Source: Cryptosporangium aurantiacum
Lineage (GTDB): Bacteria; Actinomycetota; Actinomycetes; Mycobacteriales; Cryptosporangiaceae
NCBI RefSeq assembly: GCF_900143005.1
Contig: NZ_FRCS01000001.1
Location: forward strand, 434,001-498,000
Length of the DNA stretch: 64,000 nucleotides
Direction: 5' to 3'
Shown here: positions 47,798 to 56,037 of the stretch, one piece after another
Numbering within the stretch: position 1 is the first letter of the stretch
Layout of the letters: each line of letters starts with the position of its first letter
Notes under the pieces: model-generated
What the model saw: only the letters and a program-made list of their open reading frames with translations
The model's database searches: none
What the model was told of the DNA's origin: nothing
Made by a program: the position numbers and the translations under genes

Positions 47798-47836
47798 TAC
47801 GATTCCGCCATGGCACCACGGGATGGAGCCGCATGA
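47798..47836 (+). promoter_or_regulatory. Leaderless 8-codon ORF coupled to trpC
   Basis: TACGAT (47798-47803) lies 6 bases before ATG 47810, which opens MAPRDGAA and stops at TGA 47834-47836. That stop overlaps trpC ATG 47833 (ATGA). A leaderless mini-ORF would deliver ribosomes to trpC by re-initiation. It contains no Trp codon, so it is not an attenuation sensor. GGAG at 47824-47827 is also a ribosome site for trpC itself. Confidence 0.5.
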
Positions 47837-48645
47837 CGAGCGCGCTGGACGAGATTCTGGTCGGGGTCCGAGCCGACCTCGCCGACCGCGAGAGCCGCGT
47901 CCCGTTCGAACGGGTCAAAGAGCTCGCTGCCGCGGCACGGCCGGCACGGGACGCCTGGGCGGCGTTGCGTGCGCCCGGCGTCGGTGTGATCGCCGAAGTG
48001 AAGCGGGCATCGCCCTCACGCGGGGCGATCGCTGACATTCCTGACCCCGCCGCACTGGCCACGGACTACGAGGCCGGCGGCGCCCGCTGCATCAGCGTCC
48101 TCACCGAGCAGCGCCGCTTCGGTGGTTCGCTCGAGGACCTGGACGCGGTGCGAGCGGCGGTCGACGTTCCGGTGCTGCGCAAGGACTTCATCGTCTCGAC
48201 GTACCAGGTGCACGAGGCCAGGGCGCACGGCGCCGACCTGGTGCTGCTGATCGTCGCGGCGCTGGAGCAGAACGTCCTCACCGGCCTGCTGGAACGCGTC
48301 GAGTCGCTCGGTATGACCGCGCTCGTCGAGGTCCACACCGAGGAGGAGGCGAGCCGCGCACTGGAGGCCGGCGCCCGCGTGATCGGCGTCAACGCCCGTG
48401 ACCTGCGGACGCTGGAGGTCGACCGGTCGGTGTTCGAGCGGATCGCGCCGGGTCTCCCGTCGCAGGTCGTGAAGATCGCCGAGTCCGGCGTTCGCGGGCC
48501 GCACGACCTGATCTCCTACGCGGCAGCCGGTGCCGATGCGGTGCTGGTCGGCGAGGGTCTGGTCACCGACCGCAGCCCGCGCCAGGCCGTGGCCGACCTG
48601 GTGACGGCCGGCTCCCACCCTGCCACCCCGCGGAGCCCGCGCTAG
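47833..48645 (+). CDS. trpC: Indole-3-glycerol phosphate synthase
   Basis: TIM-barrel enzyme that closes the indole ring from CdRP. 270 aa, without a TrpF fusion. [19 protein letters not shown] holds the catalytic Lys; [53 protein letters not shown] and [14 protein letters not shown] follow in family order. ATG 47833 overlaps the mini-ORF stop. First gene of trpCBA. Confidence 0.97.
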   Translation: MTSALDEILVGVRADLADRESRVPFERVKELAAAARPARDAWAALRAPGVGVIAEVKRASPSRGAIADIPDPAALATDYEAGGARCISVLTEQRRFGGSLEDLDAVRAAVDVPVLRKDFIVSTYQVHEARAHGADLVLLIVAALEQNVLTGLLERVESLGMTALVEVHTEEEASRALEAGARVIGVNARDLRTLEVDRSVFERIAPGLPSQVVKIAESGVRGPHDLISYAAAGADAVLVGEGLVTDRSPRQAVADLVTAGSHPATPRSPR

Positions 48646-48750
48646 TGGCAACGACGTACCGCACCGGGGACGACAGGGCTCGTCCCGACGGGAGACGATG
48701 GCGCAGCGGCTGAGCCGTTAGCCCATGCCGTCGTTCCCGAAGGATCTTTG
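48646..48750 (+). other. trpC-trpB spacer
   Basis: 105 bases. A 22-codon frame (GTG 48646 to TGA 48712) begins immediately after the trpC stop and has one Trp codon near its end; a GGACGA/TCGTCC hairpin lies within it. Streptomyces carries a small trp gene in this position, but no resemblance is clear. GAAGGA at 48739-48744 serves trpB. Confidence 0.3.
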
Positions 48751-49971
48751 ATGACGATCACGCCTGACAAAACTGGACACTTTGGCCGCTTCGGCGGTCG
48801 ATTCGTCCCGGAAGCCCTAATTGCCGCCCTGGACGAGCTCGACGCCGAGTACACAAAAGCCCAGTCCGACCCGGAGTTCCGGGCCGAGCTGAGCCGCCTG
48901 CTCGACGACTACGCGGGCCGCCCCAGCCGCCTCTACGACGCGACGCGTTTCTCCGAGAAAGCCGGCGCCCGCATCCTGCTCAAGCGGGAAGACCTCAACC
49001 ACACCGGCGCCCACAAGGTGAACAACGTTCTCGGCCAGGCGCTGCTCACCCGCCGGATGGGCAAGAAGCGCATCATCGCCGAGACCGGTGCCGGCCAGCA
49101 CGGTGTCGCCTCGGCCACTGCGGCCGCGCTGTTCGGCCTCGAGTGCACCGTCTACATGGGTGAGGTCGACACCGAGCGCCAGGCGCTCAACGTCGCCCGG
49201 ATGGAGCTGCTCGGCTCGACGGTCGTGCCGGTCAAGTCCGGCAGCCGCACGCTCAAGGACGCGATGAACGAGGCGTTCCGCGACTGGGTCACGAACGTCG
49301 ACACCACGCACTACCTGATCGGCTCGGTCGGCGGTCCGCACCCGTTCCCGGTGATCGTCCGCGACTTCCAGAAGATCATCGGCGAGGAGGCGCGGGCCCA
49401 GACCCTGGCCCTCACGGGCCAACTGCCCACCGCCGTCGCGGCGTGCGTCGGCGGCGGGTCCAACGCCATCGGCATCTTCAATGCATTTTTGGACGACGCC
49501 GACGTGCAGCTGTTCGGCTTCGAAGCGGGTGGGGACGGCGTCGAGACCGGACGCCACGCCGCGACGCTCACCGGCGGCGCGCCGGGCGTCCTGCACGGTG
49601 CCCGCTCGTACGTGCTGCAGGACGAGGACGGTCAGACCATCGAGTCGCACTCGATCTCGGCCGGCCTCGACTACCCGGGGGTCGGGCCGGAACACGCGTA
49701 CCTGCACGACATCGGCCGGGTGAACTACCAGCCGGTCACCGACGCCGAGGCGATGGACGCGTTCCGGTTGCTCTGCCGCACCGAGGGCATCATCCCGGCG
49801 ATCGAGAGCTCGCACGCGCTGGCCGGTGCGCTGCGCATCGCCAAGGAGCTCGGTCCGGACGCCACGATCCTGATCAACCTGTCCGGTCGCGGTGACAAGG
49901 ACGTGGCCACCGCCGGCCGGTGGTTCGGGTACCTCGACGAGCAGGACGTCGAGAGCAGCGAGGGCCGCTGA
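48751..49971 (+). CDS. trpB: Tryptophan synthase beta chain
   Basis: PLP enzyme joining indole and serine. 406 aa from ATG 48751 (a TTG codon just upstream is not needed). [18 protein letters not shown], the PLP lysine in [98 protein letters not shown] and NLSGRGDKD are all present. Forms an alpha2-beta2 complex with TrpA. Confidence 0.98.
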   Translation: MTITPDKTGHFGRFGGRFVPEALIAALDELDAEYTKAQSDPEFRAELSRLLDDYAGRPSRLYDATRFSEKAGARILLKREDLNHTGAHKVNNVLGQALLTRRMGKKRIIAETGAGQHGVASATAAALFGLECTVYMGEVDTERQALNVARMELLGSTVVPVKSGSRTLKDAMNEAFRDWVTNVDTTHYLIGSVGGPHPFPVIVRDFQKIIGEEARAQTLALTGQLPTAVAACVGGGSNAIGIFNAFLDDADVQLFGFEAGGDGVETGRHAATLTGGAPGVLHGARSYVLQDEDGQTIESHSISAGLDYPGVGPEHAYLHDIGRVNYQPVTDAEAMDAFRLLCRTEGIIPAIESSHALAGALRIAKELGPDATILINLSGRGDKDVATAGRWFGYLDEQDVESSEGR

Positions 49972-49972
49972 G

Positions 49973-50767
49973 ATGAGCGTCTCCGAGGTTTTTGCGAAGG
50001 CCAAGGCCGACGGCCGCGGCGTGCTGGTCGGCTACCTGCCGGTCGGGTTCCCCGACGTCCCCGGGTCGCTGGACGCGATGAAAGCGATGGTCGACGCCGG
50101 GGTGGACGTCGTCGAGGTCGGCGTCCCGTACTCGGACCCGGTGATGGACGGGCCGACGATCCAGGCGGCGGCCGAGCAGGCGCTGCGCGGGGGCGTCCGC
50201 ACCCGGGACGTGTTCCGCGCCGTCGAGGCGGTGGCGTCCGCGGGGGCTCCGGCGCTGGTGATGACGTACTGGAACCCGGTCGAGCGGTACGGGGTCGACC
50301 GGTTCGCCGCCGATCTGGCGTCCGCCGGGGGAGCCGGGCTGATCACGCCGGACCTGATTCCGGACGAGGCCGAGCCGTGGATGACGGCGTCCGAGGAGCA
50401 CGGGCTCGACCGGGTGTTCCTGGTCGCGCCGTCGTCGACCACGGCGCGGATCGCCTCCACGGTCGCGGCATGCCGGGGGTTTGTGTACGCGACCGCGGTG
50501 ATGGGTGTGACCGGGGCGCGTGAGTCGACGAGCGCGGCGGCGCCCGCGCTGGTCGAGCGGGTCCGGAAGGCCTCCGATATCCCGGTCGGCATCGGGCTCG
50601 GCGTCTCGAACGGGGCCCAGGCCGCGGAGGTGGCCGGCTACGCCGACGGCGTGATCGTGGGCTCGGCGCTGGTGCGGTGCCTGCTGGACGCCGACGACCG
50701 CGCCGCCGGTCTCCGCGCGATCCGCGACCTCTCCGCAGACCTCGCTCGAGGAGTCCGGACCCGATAA
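49973..50767 (+). CDS. trpA: Tryptophan synthase alpha chain
   Basis: TIM-barrel subunit that splits indole-glycerol phosphate. 264 aa from ATG 49973, two bases after the trpB stop. LVGYLPVGFPDVPGSLDAM, VDVVEVGVPYSDPVMDGPTIQAAAEQAL with the catalytic Glu and Asp, LVMTYWNPVERYG, GLITPDLIPDEAE, FLVAPSSTTARIA, YATAVMGVTGARE and VGIGLGVSNGAQAAEVAGYADGVIVGSAL complete the family pattern. Confidence 0.97.
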   Translation: MSVSEVFAKAKADGRGVLVGYLPVGFPDVPGSLDAMKAMVDAGVDVVEVGVPYSDPVMDGPTIQAAAEQALRGGVRTRDVFRAVEAVASAGAPALVMTYWNPVERYGVDRFAADLASAGGAGLITPDLIPDEAEPWMTASEEHGLDRVFLVAPSSTTARIASTVAACRGFVYATAVMGVTGARESTSAAAPALVERVRKASDIPVGIGLGVSNGAQAAEVAGYADGVIVGSALVRCLLDADDRAAGLRAIRDLSADLARGVRTR

Positions 50768-50779
50768 CAAGCCTGACCC

Positions 50780-50835
50780 GCTGAGAGCGAACCGCGCTCC
50801 CGGCCACCCCCTCCGGCGGCCGGGAGCGTCTCAGC
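50780..50835. terminator. Nested hairpin terminator after trpA
   Basis: CGCTCCCGGCC (50795-50805) pairs perfectly with 50818-50828, and an outer GCTGAGA/TCTCAGC pair (50780-50786 with 50829-50835) encloses it. It sits between trpA and a convergent gene stopping at 50839, so it probably ends both transcripts. Confidence 0.85.
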
Positions 50836-50838
50836 GCG

Positions 50839-51273
50839 TCACACCAGGATGAAGGCCTCGGACTGCGCGAGGTCCACCACCTGGAACCCGGCGTTGACGA
50901 ACTCCACGTTGTAGTGGAATCGCCCGGTCAGCCCGGCCGGAATCGTCACCGGCAGGCGGAGGACGCCGACCGGCTCGCCGGTTCCGGTCCGGACGAAATC
51001 CGTGCCCTGCGGCTGCCACCCGGGAGCGGTGAACTCCTCCTTCAGGTCGGCCGGCGTGAGGCCGGCCTCGGGCTGCGCCTTGTTCTCATCGATCGCGGTG
51101 AAATGCACCGTGTAGTTGGCCATGCTCTGACCGATCACGTTTCCGGCTTCCAGCTGGACGATCAGGTCGTAGCTGTTCGCCCGCGGCGGGCCCGCGTTGG
51201 GCGAGGTGTCGGGCACGTTGGAGCCCTTCTGGGCGACGTAGACCCGGCCGATTCGTGCGTCGTTCGCGTTCAT
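50839..51273 (-). CDS. Small beta-rich protein of unknown function
   Basis: 144 aa, not recognised. ATG (reverse, 51273) follows GAGGAGGATCG, a strong ribosome site, so it is likely well expressed. Sequence alternates hydrophobic and polar residues (RIGRVYVAQKGSN, YDLIVQLEAGNVIGQSMANYTVHFTAID, GVLRLPVTIPAGLTGRFHYNVEFVNAGFQVV), suggesting a beta-sandwich. There is no signal peptide, membrane helix, or cysteine. It diverges from the GTPase operon, with a shared 134-base promoter region, and is probably part of that system. Confidence 0.75.
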   Translation of the reverse strand: MNANDARIGRVYVAQKGSNVPDTSPNAGPPRANSYDLIVQLEAGNVIGQSMANYTVHFTAIDENKAQPEAGLTPADLKEEFTAPGWQPQGTDFVRTGTGEPVGVLRLPVTIPAGLTGRFHYNVEFVNAGFQVVDLAQSEAFILV

Positions 51274-51407
51274 CGATCCTCCTCACAGTGCGGAGGTCTC
51301 GTTCCCCCGCGGTGGTCAGCCTGCGAGAGCTGATCGACGACGCGCTATTCGGAAAAGTGCGTACGCATTTCTCCGCATCGTGCGCGCCATTGGTGAGAGC
51401 CACCCTG
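51274..51407. promoter_or_regulatory. Divergent promoter region of the GTPase module
   Basis: 134 bases, AT-richer from 51345 to 51385. TGCGTACGCA (51358-51367) is a perfect 10-bp palindrome and a candidate operator. A related GTACGTAA occurs at 56114-56121 before the caspase gene. No clear -35/-10 pair is seen. Confidence 0.4.
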
Positions 51408-53663
51408 ATGCCCATGGCCGAAATCGCAGAGAAGATCAACGCCGTATTGACGGCCCGGCGCGCCCGACTGCCGCGAATCCGATCAGAGATCGATCGCTGG
51501 CGCCGCGCGGACGAGAACGTCGTCGCGCTCGACCGGGCGCTGAATGACCTGTGTTCCTATCCAGCGACCCCGCCGGAGGTCGTTGAGAGCCTCCTCCACC
51601 TGCGCGTGGCCGAGGTGCGTCCGGCGATCACCGGTGTCATCGAGCGCCTCCAGCAGGTCGAGGCCCGGATCAGCCGCGACACCGTGAACATCGGCGTCGG
51701 AGGGCAGGCCCGCGTCGGAAAGAGCACGCTGCTGCAGTCGATGTCCGGTCTGTGCGACGAGCATCTGCCGACCGGTTCGGGCATCCCGGTGACCGCGGTC
51801 CGCAGCCGCATCTTTCACTCGCCGGGGCAGCGCCGCGCGATCCTCGACCTGCATACGTTCCACTCGTTCCGCACTGCGGTCCTCGCGCCGTATCACGGCC
51901 AGGCCGGTCTGGCCGGCGCTCCCGCCGACCTGGAACAGTTCCGCACCTGGCGGTATCCGGCGGCCGGGGAGACCGAGGACGCCCAGCACCAGGCGCTGAT
52001 CGTCGAGCTCCGCGAAATGCAGGAGGGGCTCTGGTCCTACGCTGACCTGCTCGAGCGGGGCCGTCCGATCGAACTCACCGGGGACGAGTTCGACGGGCTC
52101 CGCGACTACGTTGCGTTCCCGACGATCGAGCAGATGCGCCACGGCCCGGTGGCACGCCGGTACCTCGCGGTACGGGACATCAGGATCGAGTGCGCGTTCC
52201 CGTACGACGAGGTGACGACGCTCGGCTTGCTCGACATGCCCGGACTGGGCGAGATCGCGGAGGAGCGTTCGCGTCACCACGTGGTCGGTCTCCGGGACGA
52301 CGTCGACGTCGTGCTGCTGGTCAAGCGTGCTCAGGAAGGCATGGCGTACTGGGGCGACGCCGATGTCCGGGCGATGACGCTACTCGACGAGGCGCGGGGG
52401 TTCGTCGACCGCAAGGACTTCGTCTTCCTGGTCCTCAACAGCGGTGACCCGTCCTCGCTGCTCGCCGAGAGCGTGCGCGCGCACGTCCGGAAGCTGATGA
52501 ACGAGGGGCAGGACGGCCGGAACCTGGACATGCTCGAGGTGGACGCCCGCGACCCACAGGCGGTCGCGGACCAGATGCTCCGGCCCGTGCTGGAGCACCT
52601 CGCCGACCGGCTTCCCGCGATGGACGCGGCGGTCCTCGCCGGAACTCGTGCGACGTCCGCGCCGGTGCGCAGCGGTCTGGCGTCCGCAGCGGAGGACGTG
52701 ACCGAAGCACTACGCGCGCTGCGGTCGGCGACGGGCGGGACCGTCGAGGACGTCCTCCGGCGCGCTCGCGCGCTGCACCAGGACGTCGCGGTCGCGCTCC
52801 AGGAGCTGCTCGAGGACCTGCGCGCGAACTACCAGAACGAGGCCTACGCGGCCGCGGTCGAGGACGCGTACCGGGCTTCCCGCGACTGGGTGAACGACGG
52901 TCTGGGGCGCGGCACCGACGTCTGGGTTGCGGACGCGCTCCGCAGCATGCGGCAGTACGGCGGCCCGGGTCCGTTCGCGACCGTCGAGTTCAACCGGGTC
53001 CGGGTCGAGCTGAGCCGCCGCTACACCGGCCTCGACCTGTTCTTCGGCGAGCAGGTCGAGGAGGTGCTGGAGCGGGTCACGACCGCTCTCGGCACCTCGC
53101 TCGGCGGCCTGGTGGCCGACGAGCCGGGACGCTCCGGACTCGAACTCCTGCGCGCGCTGGCCCGAGGCGCGGCGGAGCCCTGCGAGAACCTGTCCACCGC
53201 GATCGACGAGTTGCTCGACGTCCGCCTGGACTACCGGACCCATCTGCACCCACAGGTGCGTCCGGCTCTCGATCCGTTGAGCTTCGCCGTCCGTGACCCG
53301 CAGACGGGCGCCTACGTTACCCAGGTCGCGGTCGCGCCGAACGAGGACGGGGCCCAGGAGCTGCACCAGATCGTGGCCGAGCTCGGCGAGCAGGCCGCCT
53401 GGCGGATCCGATCGGAGCTGCTGTCACAGCACGCGATGCCGGCGCTCGTGTTGTTCACCGCCGTCGAGCAGTTCGCGGACGCGGTACTCCGCTCCGGTGC
53501 GGCCGAGCAGGAATTCGGGCGGCTGGCCCGCTCGTACCGGGACGAGCTGTGGCCCGGCGTCTACGAGGGCTTGGACGGAGCGAACGCGCGGGTCGCCCGG
53601 GTGCGCAAGCGCGCGGAACAACTGGCCGCCGTGGTCACCGAATTGGACGGAGACGGAGAATGA
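51408..53663 (+). CDS. Dynamin-like large P-loop GTPase
   Basis: 751 aa from ATG 51408 (ATG 51414 is nearly equivalent; the frame is open further up, but that part looks like promoter DNA). A helical N-terminus (about 1-90) precedes a GTPase domain: P-loop GGQARVGKSTLLQS (Lys near 105), a Thr-containing switch (SGIPVTAVRS, near 128), and DMPGLGE (DxxG near 276). An LVLNSGDPSSL segment stands where NKxD is usual, so base recognition is atypical. After residue 390 it is nearly all helical and Ala/Glu/Leu/Arg-rich, like the stalk of dynamin-family proteins. No membrane helix. The next gene overlaps its stop. Family not certain. Confidence 0.75.
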   Translation: MPMAEIAEKINAVLTARRARLPRIRSEIDRWRRADENVVALDRALNDLCSYPATPPEVVESLLHLRVAEVRPAITGVIERLQQVEARISRDTVNIGVGGQARVGKSTLLQSMSGLCDEHLPTGSGIPVTAVRSRIFHSPGQRRAILDLHTFHSFRTAVLAPYHGQAGLAGAPADLEQFRTWRYPAAGETEDAQHQALIVELREMQEGLWSYADLLERGRPIELTGDEFDGLRDYVAFPTIEQMRHGPVARRYLAVRDIRIECAFPYDEVTTLGLLDMPGLGEIAEERSRHHVVGLRDDVDVVLLVKRAQEGMAYWGDADVRAMTLLDEARGFVDRKDFVFLVLNSGDPSSLLAESVRAHVRKLMNEGQDGRNLDMLEVDARDPQAVADQMLRPVLEHLADRLPAMDAAVLAGTRATSAPVRSGLASAAEDVTEALRALRSATGGTVEDVLRRARALHQDVAVALQELLEDLRANYQNEAYAAAVEDAYRASRDWVNDGLGRGTDVWVADALRSMRQYGGPGPFATVEFNRVRVELSRRYTGLDLFFGEQVEEVLERVTTALGTSLGGLVADEPGRSGLELLRALARGAAEPCENLSTAIDELLDVRLDYRTHLHPQVRPALDPLSFAVRDPQTGAYVTQVAVAPNEDGAQELHQIVAELGEQAAWRIRSELLSQHAMPALVLFTAVEQFADAVLRSGAAEQEFGRLARSYRDELWPGVYEGLDGANARVARVRKRAEQLAAVVTELDGDGE

Positions 53664-54817
53664 CCGAGCCCGATACCCAGGACCGCACCGCGATGCGGGT
53701 CGGGATCATCGGCCCGACCCGGGTCGGGAAGACGACGCTGATCAACTCGCTGCTGCGCAGCGGCGAAGGCCTGCTGGCCCGTACCGCGGTGCGGATGCGC
53801 TGGGCCGACGGCGCAACCGAGAAGATGATCCAGGCGCAGCGCAAAGAGCTGGAGGGCTGGCGGGTCAGCCGTCAGTTCTCGCCGGGTGCCCTCCGTGGAA
53901 CGGCCGAGCCGTTCACGTTCCGTCTCAAACTGGAAGCCGGCGTACCCGGTTTGGAGCTGCTCTTCGAGCTGCTCGACTACCCCGGTGCGTGGCTGGACCC
54001 GAGCCTGCGCACCAACCGTGAGGCCGACTGGGAGCAGTGCCGGACGTTCATCGAGGACTCGTCGGTCCTGCTGATGCCGGTCGACGCCGTCGTGCTGATG
54101 GAGACCGTCGGCCAGTCCGAGCGCAAGTACGTCCCCAGCATCCTCACGACGCCCGAGGTCGAGGACGTGGTCCGGGACTGGGCCCGTGCCCGCCACGCCA
54201 ACCCTGACGAACCGGCGCTGGTGATCGTCGTCCCGGTGCGCACCGAGTCCTACTTCGCCGACAACGGCGGCGTCCGCGACCGGGCGCTGGACCTCTACGC
54301 CCAGGTCAAGGAGGTCTACGGCGCGGTATTCGACGCGATCCGCGAGGAGGCTCCCGGTGCGGTCATCCGTTACGCCCCGGTCGACACGGTCGGCTGCGTC
54401 GAGTTCATGTCAGCGCAGTGGGCACCGCAGCTCAACGGGGATGCGCCGGTGTTCATGGCGCAGTACCGCGTCCGGCGCCGCCCCGACGGCGGCGCGCCGG
54501 AGATCCGGATGGCCGGCATCAACGACGTCTTCGTCCTGCTGGTGCAGCACCTGCTCTCGCTGAGCCAGCGCGCGCGGGCGCAGGAGGCAGGCGCCGCGCG
54601 GGCGCGCGCCGACGCCGCGGCGGAGCTCGCCGTCCGCAACGAGGGCTTCTGGGGCAACACGCTGCTCTGGCTCACCGGCGAGAAGGCGGCGCGACGCAGC
54701 CGGGCCCAGATCACCCGGCAGATGGCCGACCTCGCGGATTCCTCCGCCAACGCCCTCGCCGAGCAGCTGCACCGGCTGGCCGGGCTCGGGCTCGGCGCGC
54801 GGGCCCGAGACCTCTGA
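53660..54817 (+). CDS. Second P-loop GTPase-like protein
   Basis: 385 aa from ATG 53660 (ATGA overlap with the first GTPase gene), so the two are co-translated. P-loop GPTRVGKTTLINSLL lies at residues 18-32, and a LLDYPGAWLDPS segment near 106 resembles a DxxG switch. LVIVVPVRTESYFADN may form the base-recognition strand. The C-terminal 100 residues are helical and Ala/Arg-rich, with NEGFWGNTLLWLTGEKA. Paired GTPases of this sort have been described as double-GTPases in predicted bacterial conflict systems; membership here is inferred, not shown. Confidence 0.7.
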   Translation: MTEPDTQDRTAMRVGIIGPTRVGKTTLINSLLRSGEGLLARTAVRMRWADGATEKMIQAQRKELEGWRVSRQFSPGALRGTAEPFTFRLKLEAGVPGLELLFELLDYPGAWLDPSLRTNREADWEQCRTFIEDSSVLLMPVDAVVLMETVGQSERKYVPSILTTPEVEDVVRDWARARHANPDEPALVIVVPVRTESYFADNGGVRDRALDLYAQVKEVYGAVFDAIREEAPGAVIRYAPVDTVGCVEFMSAQWAPQLNGDAPVFMAQYRVRRRPDGGAPEIRMAGINDVFVLLVQHLLSLSQRARAQEAGAARARADAAAELAVRNEGFWGNTLLWLTGEKAARRSRAQITRQMADLADSSANALAEQLHRLAGLGLGARARDL

Positions 54818-54834
54818 CGAGAAGGAGTACCACC

Positions 54835-55668
54835 ATGCGCATCCATCTGATGACCCGCGGACTGACCGACGACTACCGGTTCCTCGGCGACGCACCGGCT
54901 GAACAGCGCTGGACCGCGTTCGGCCGGCTCACCTCGTTCGACCATCGCTCGCTGCTCCTGCGCGGCGGCCCCGACGGCTGGTGGCTCTACCTGAGCGCGA
55001 TCCCGTCGGTGCGGCGGGATCGGACCGACACCGTCATCCGGTACACGACGGTCCTCACCGGCGCGGCCAGCGAGGACACCTCCCGGGTCGCCGGGCTGGT
55101 CCGGGAGTGGTTGAGCCAGGGTGAAACGCCGGCCGAGCCGGGGGTTCTGTCCGGGCTGCTCGACGAGCAGTTCCCGGCCGACGTCGTCGAGCGCCTGCTC
55201 CGCCCGGGTGACGCGGCCGCCGAGACCGCGGCGGAAGTCGCGCGGCGGTTCGCTGCGGTCCTGGACAAGCTCGATACGGACGACGCTGAGCCCGGCGATT
55301 CTGCGGACCGGAACGTGTCCTGGCTGGGCGAGGCGCGCAGCGACCGTGCCGTGGACCGGCTGGTGCGCCGGGCCGCTGCGCTGCTCGGAGGCGCCGAGGG
55401 CTGGGCACTCGTGCTCAACCTGGCCAACGAGGAGGACGCCCGTGCGTGGCTGGCCGATCAGCCCGGCGGCGAGCATGCGGTGCTGGTGACCGACCGGCTT
55501 CGGAGCGAGGTGGTGGAGATCGACCCAAAAGGACTGGCGGACGTCGCGCCGCGGCGCCGGGGGCATCGGAGCCCTCTGTGGTGGGCCGCGGTACTCGGCG
55601 GAGCGACGGTGGCGCTCGCCGGCCTGGTGCTGCTGATCATCTGGGTGGTGACGAGGGGTACGCGCTGA
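54835..55668 (+). CDS. Tail-anchored protein of the GTPase module
   Basis: 277 aa, not recognised. ATG 54835 follows GAAGGAG, 17 bases after the GTPase stop. The N-terminal region (MRIHLMTRGLTDDYRFLGDA, RWTAFGRLTSFDHRSLLLRG, WWLYLSAIPSVRRDR) looks like a compact alpha/beta domain. A helical middle follows, then VDRLVRRAAALLGGAEGWALVLNLANEEDARAWL. Residues about 251-272 form a single C-terminal membrane helix (WWAAVLGGATVALAGLVLLIIWVV) with a short basic end. It would put the module on the inner face of the membrane. It could be a regulator of the two GTPases. Confidence 0.7.
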   Translation: MRIHLMTRGLTDDYRFLGDAPAEQRWTAFGRLTSFDHRSLLLRGGPDGWWLYLSAIPSVRRDRTDTVIRYTTVLTGAASEDTSRVAGLVREWLSQGETPAEPGVLSGLLDEQFPADVVERLLRPGDAAAETAAEVARRFAAVLDKLDTDDAEPGDSADRNVSWLGEARSDRAVDRLVRRAAALLGGAEGWALVLNLANEEDARAWLADQPGGEHAVLVTDRLRSEVVEIDPKGLADVAPRRRGHRSPLWWAAVLGGATVALAGLVLLIIWVVTRGTR

Positions 55669-55829
55669 CCGTCCGGGTGTCGCTGAACGGGGGCGACGTC
55701 GGGGTGGCCGCAGTGATTCGCTGGGACCACCGCGACGTCAGGCAGTGGGAGATCCAGCTGCCGCTCAGCATCGGCCGAGGTCCGGCCCCGGGCCCGGAAC
55801 CGGGAGAACCTCGTACCGAACGGGAATGA
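55665..55829 (+). CDS. Possible small protein (about 54 aa)
   Basis: A short frame with strong GC at third positions. It could start at CTG 55665, which overlaps the previous stop and lies six bases after GAGGGG, or at GTG 55677. It reads VRVSLNGGDVGVAAVIRWDH, then WEIQLPLSIG and a Pro/Glu-rich end, which looks like a small beta domain. Its 3' end overlaps the convergent LuxR gene by 65 bases. The start is non-standard and the length small, so this is tentative. Confidence 0.35.
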   Translation: MTVRVSLNGGDVGVAAVIRWDHRDVRQWEIQLPLSIGRGPAPGPEPGEPRTERE

Positions 55830-56037
55830 GACCCAGCCGCTGCGCCAGCAGGACGGTGGTGAGCCGGTCGGACGTGCCGAGCCGGCGGTAGAGCTGCTCC
55901 TGATGCTTGGTGACGGTGCGGGGCGAGATCCCGAGCCGCCGGGCGATCGCCCGGGCGGTCAGCCCGGCGCCGAGCAGCTCGAGTACCTGCTCTTGGCGCG
56001 GCGTCAGCGGCACGAACAATTGGCCGTTGGCCGTCAT
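55765..56037 (-). CDS. Stand-alone LuxR-type helix-turn-helix protein
   Basis: 90 aa, consisting almost only of a GerE/LuxR DNA-binding domain: LTPRQEQVLELLGAGLTARAIARRLGISPRTVTKHQEQLYRRLGTSDRLTTVLLA, with the usual Glu/Arg core. No receiver or sensor domain is attached. GAGGAGC precedes the reverse ATG. It diverges from the caspase gene with 162 bases between, so it may regulate both the caspase promoter and its own. Confidence 0.85.
   Translation of the reverse strand: MTANGQLFVPLTPRQEQVLELLGAGLTARAIARRLGISPRTVTKHQEQLYRRLGTSDRLTTVLLAQRLGLIPVRYEVLPVPGPGPDLGRC

Noticed and set aside
47573-47836. 87-codon frame before trpC
   Set aside because: Low codon bias; its first part overlaps the toxin remnant and only the last eight codons have a plausible leaderless start.
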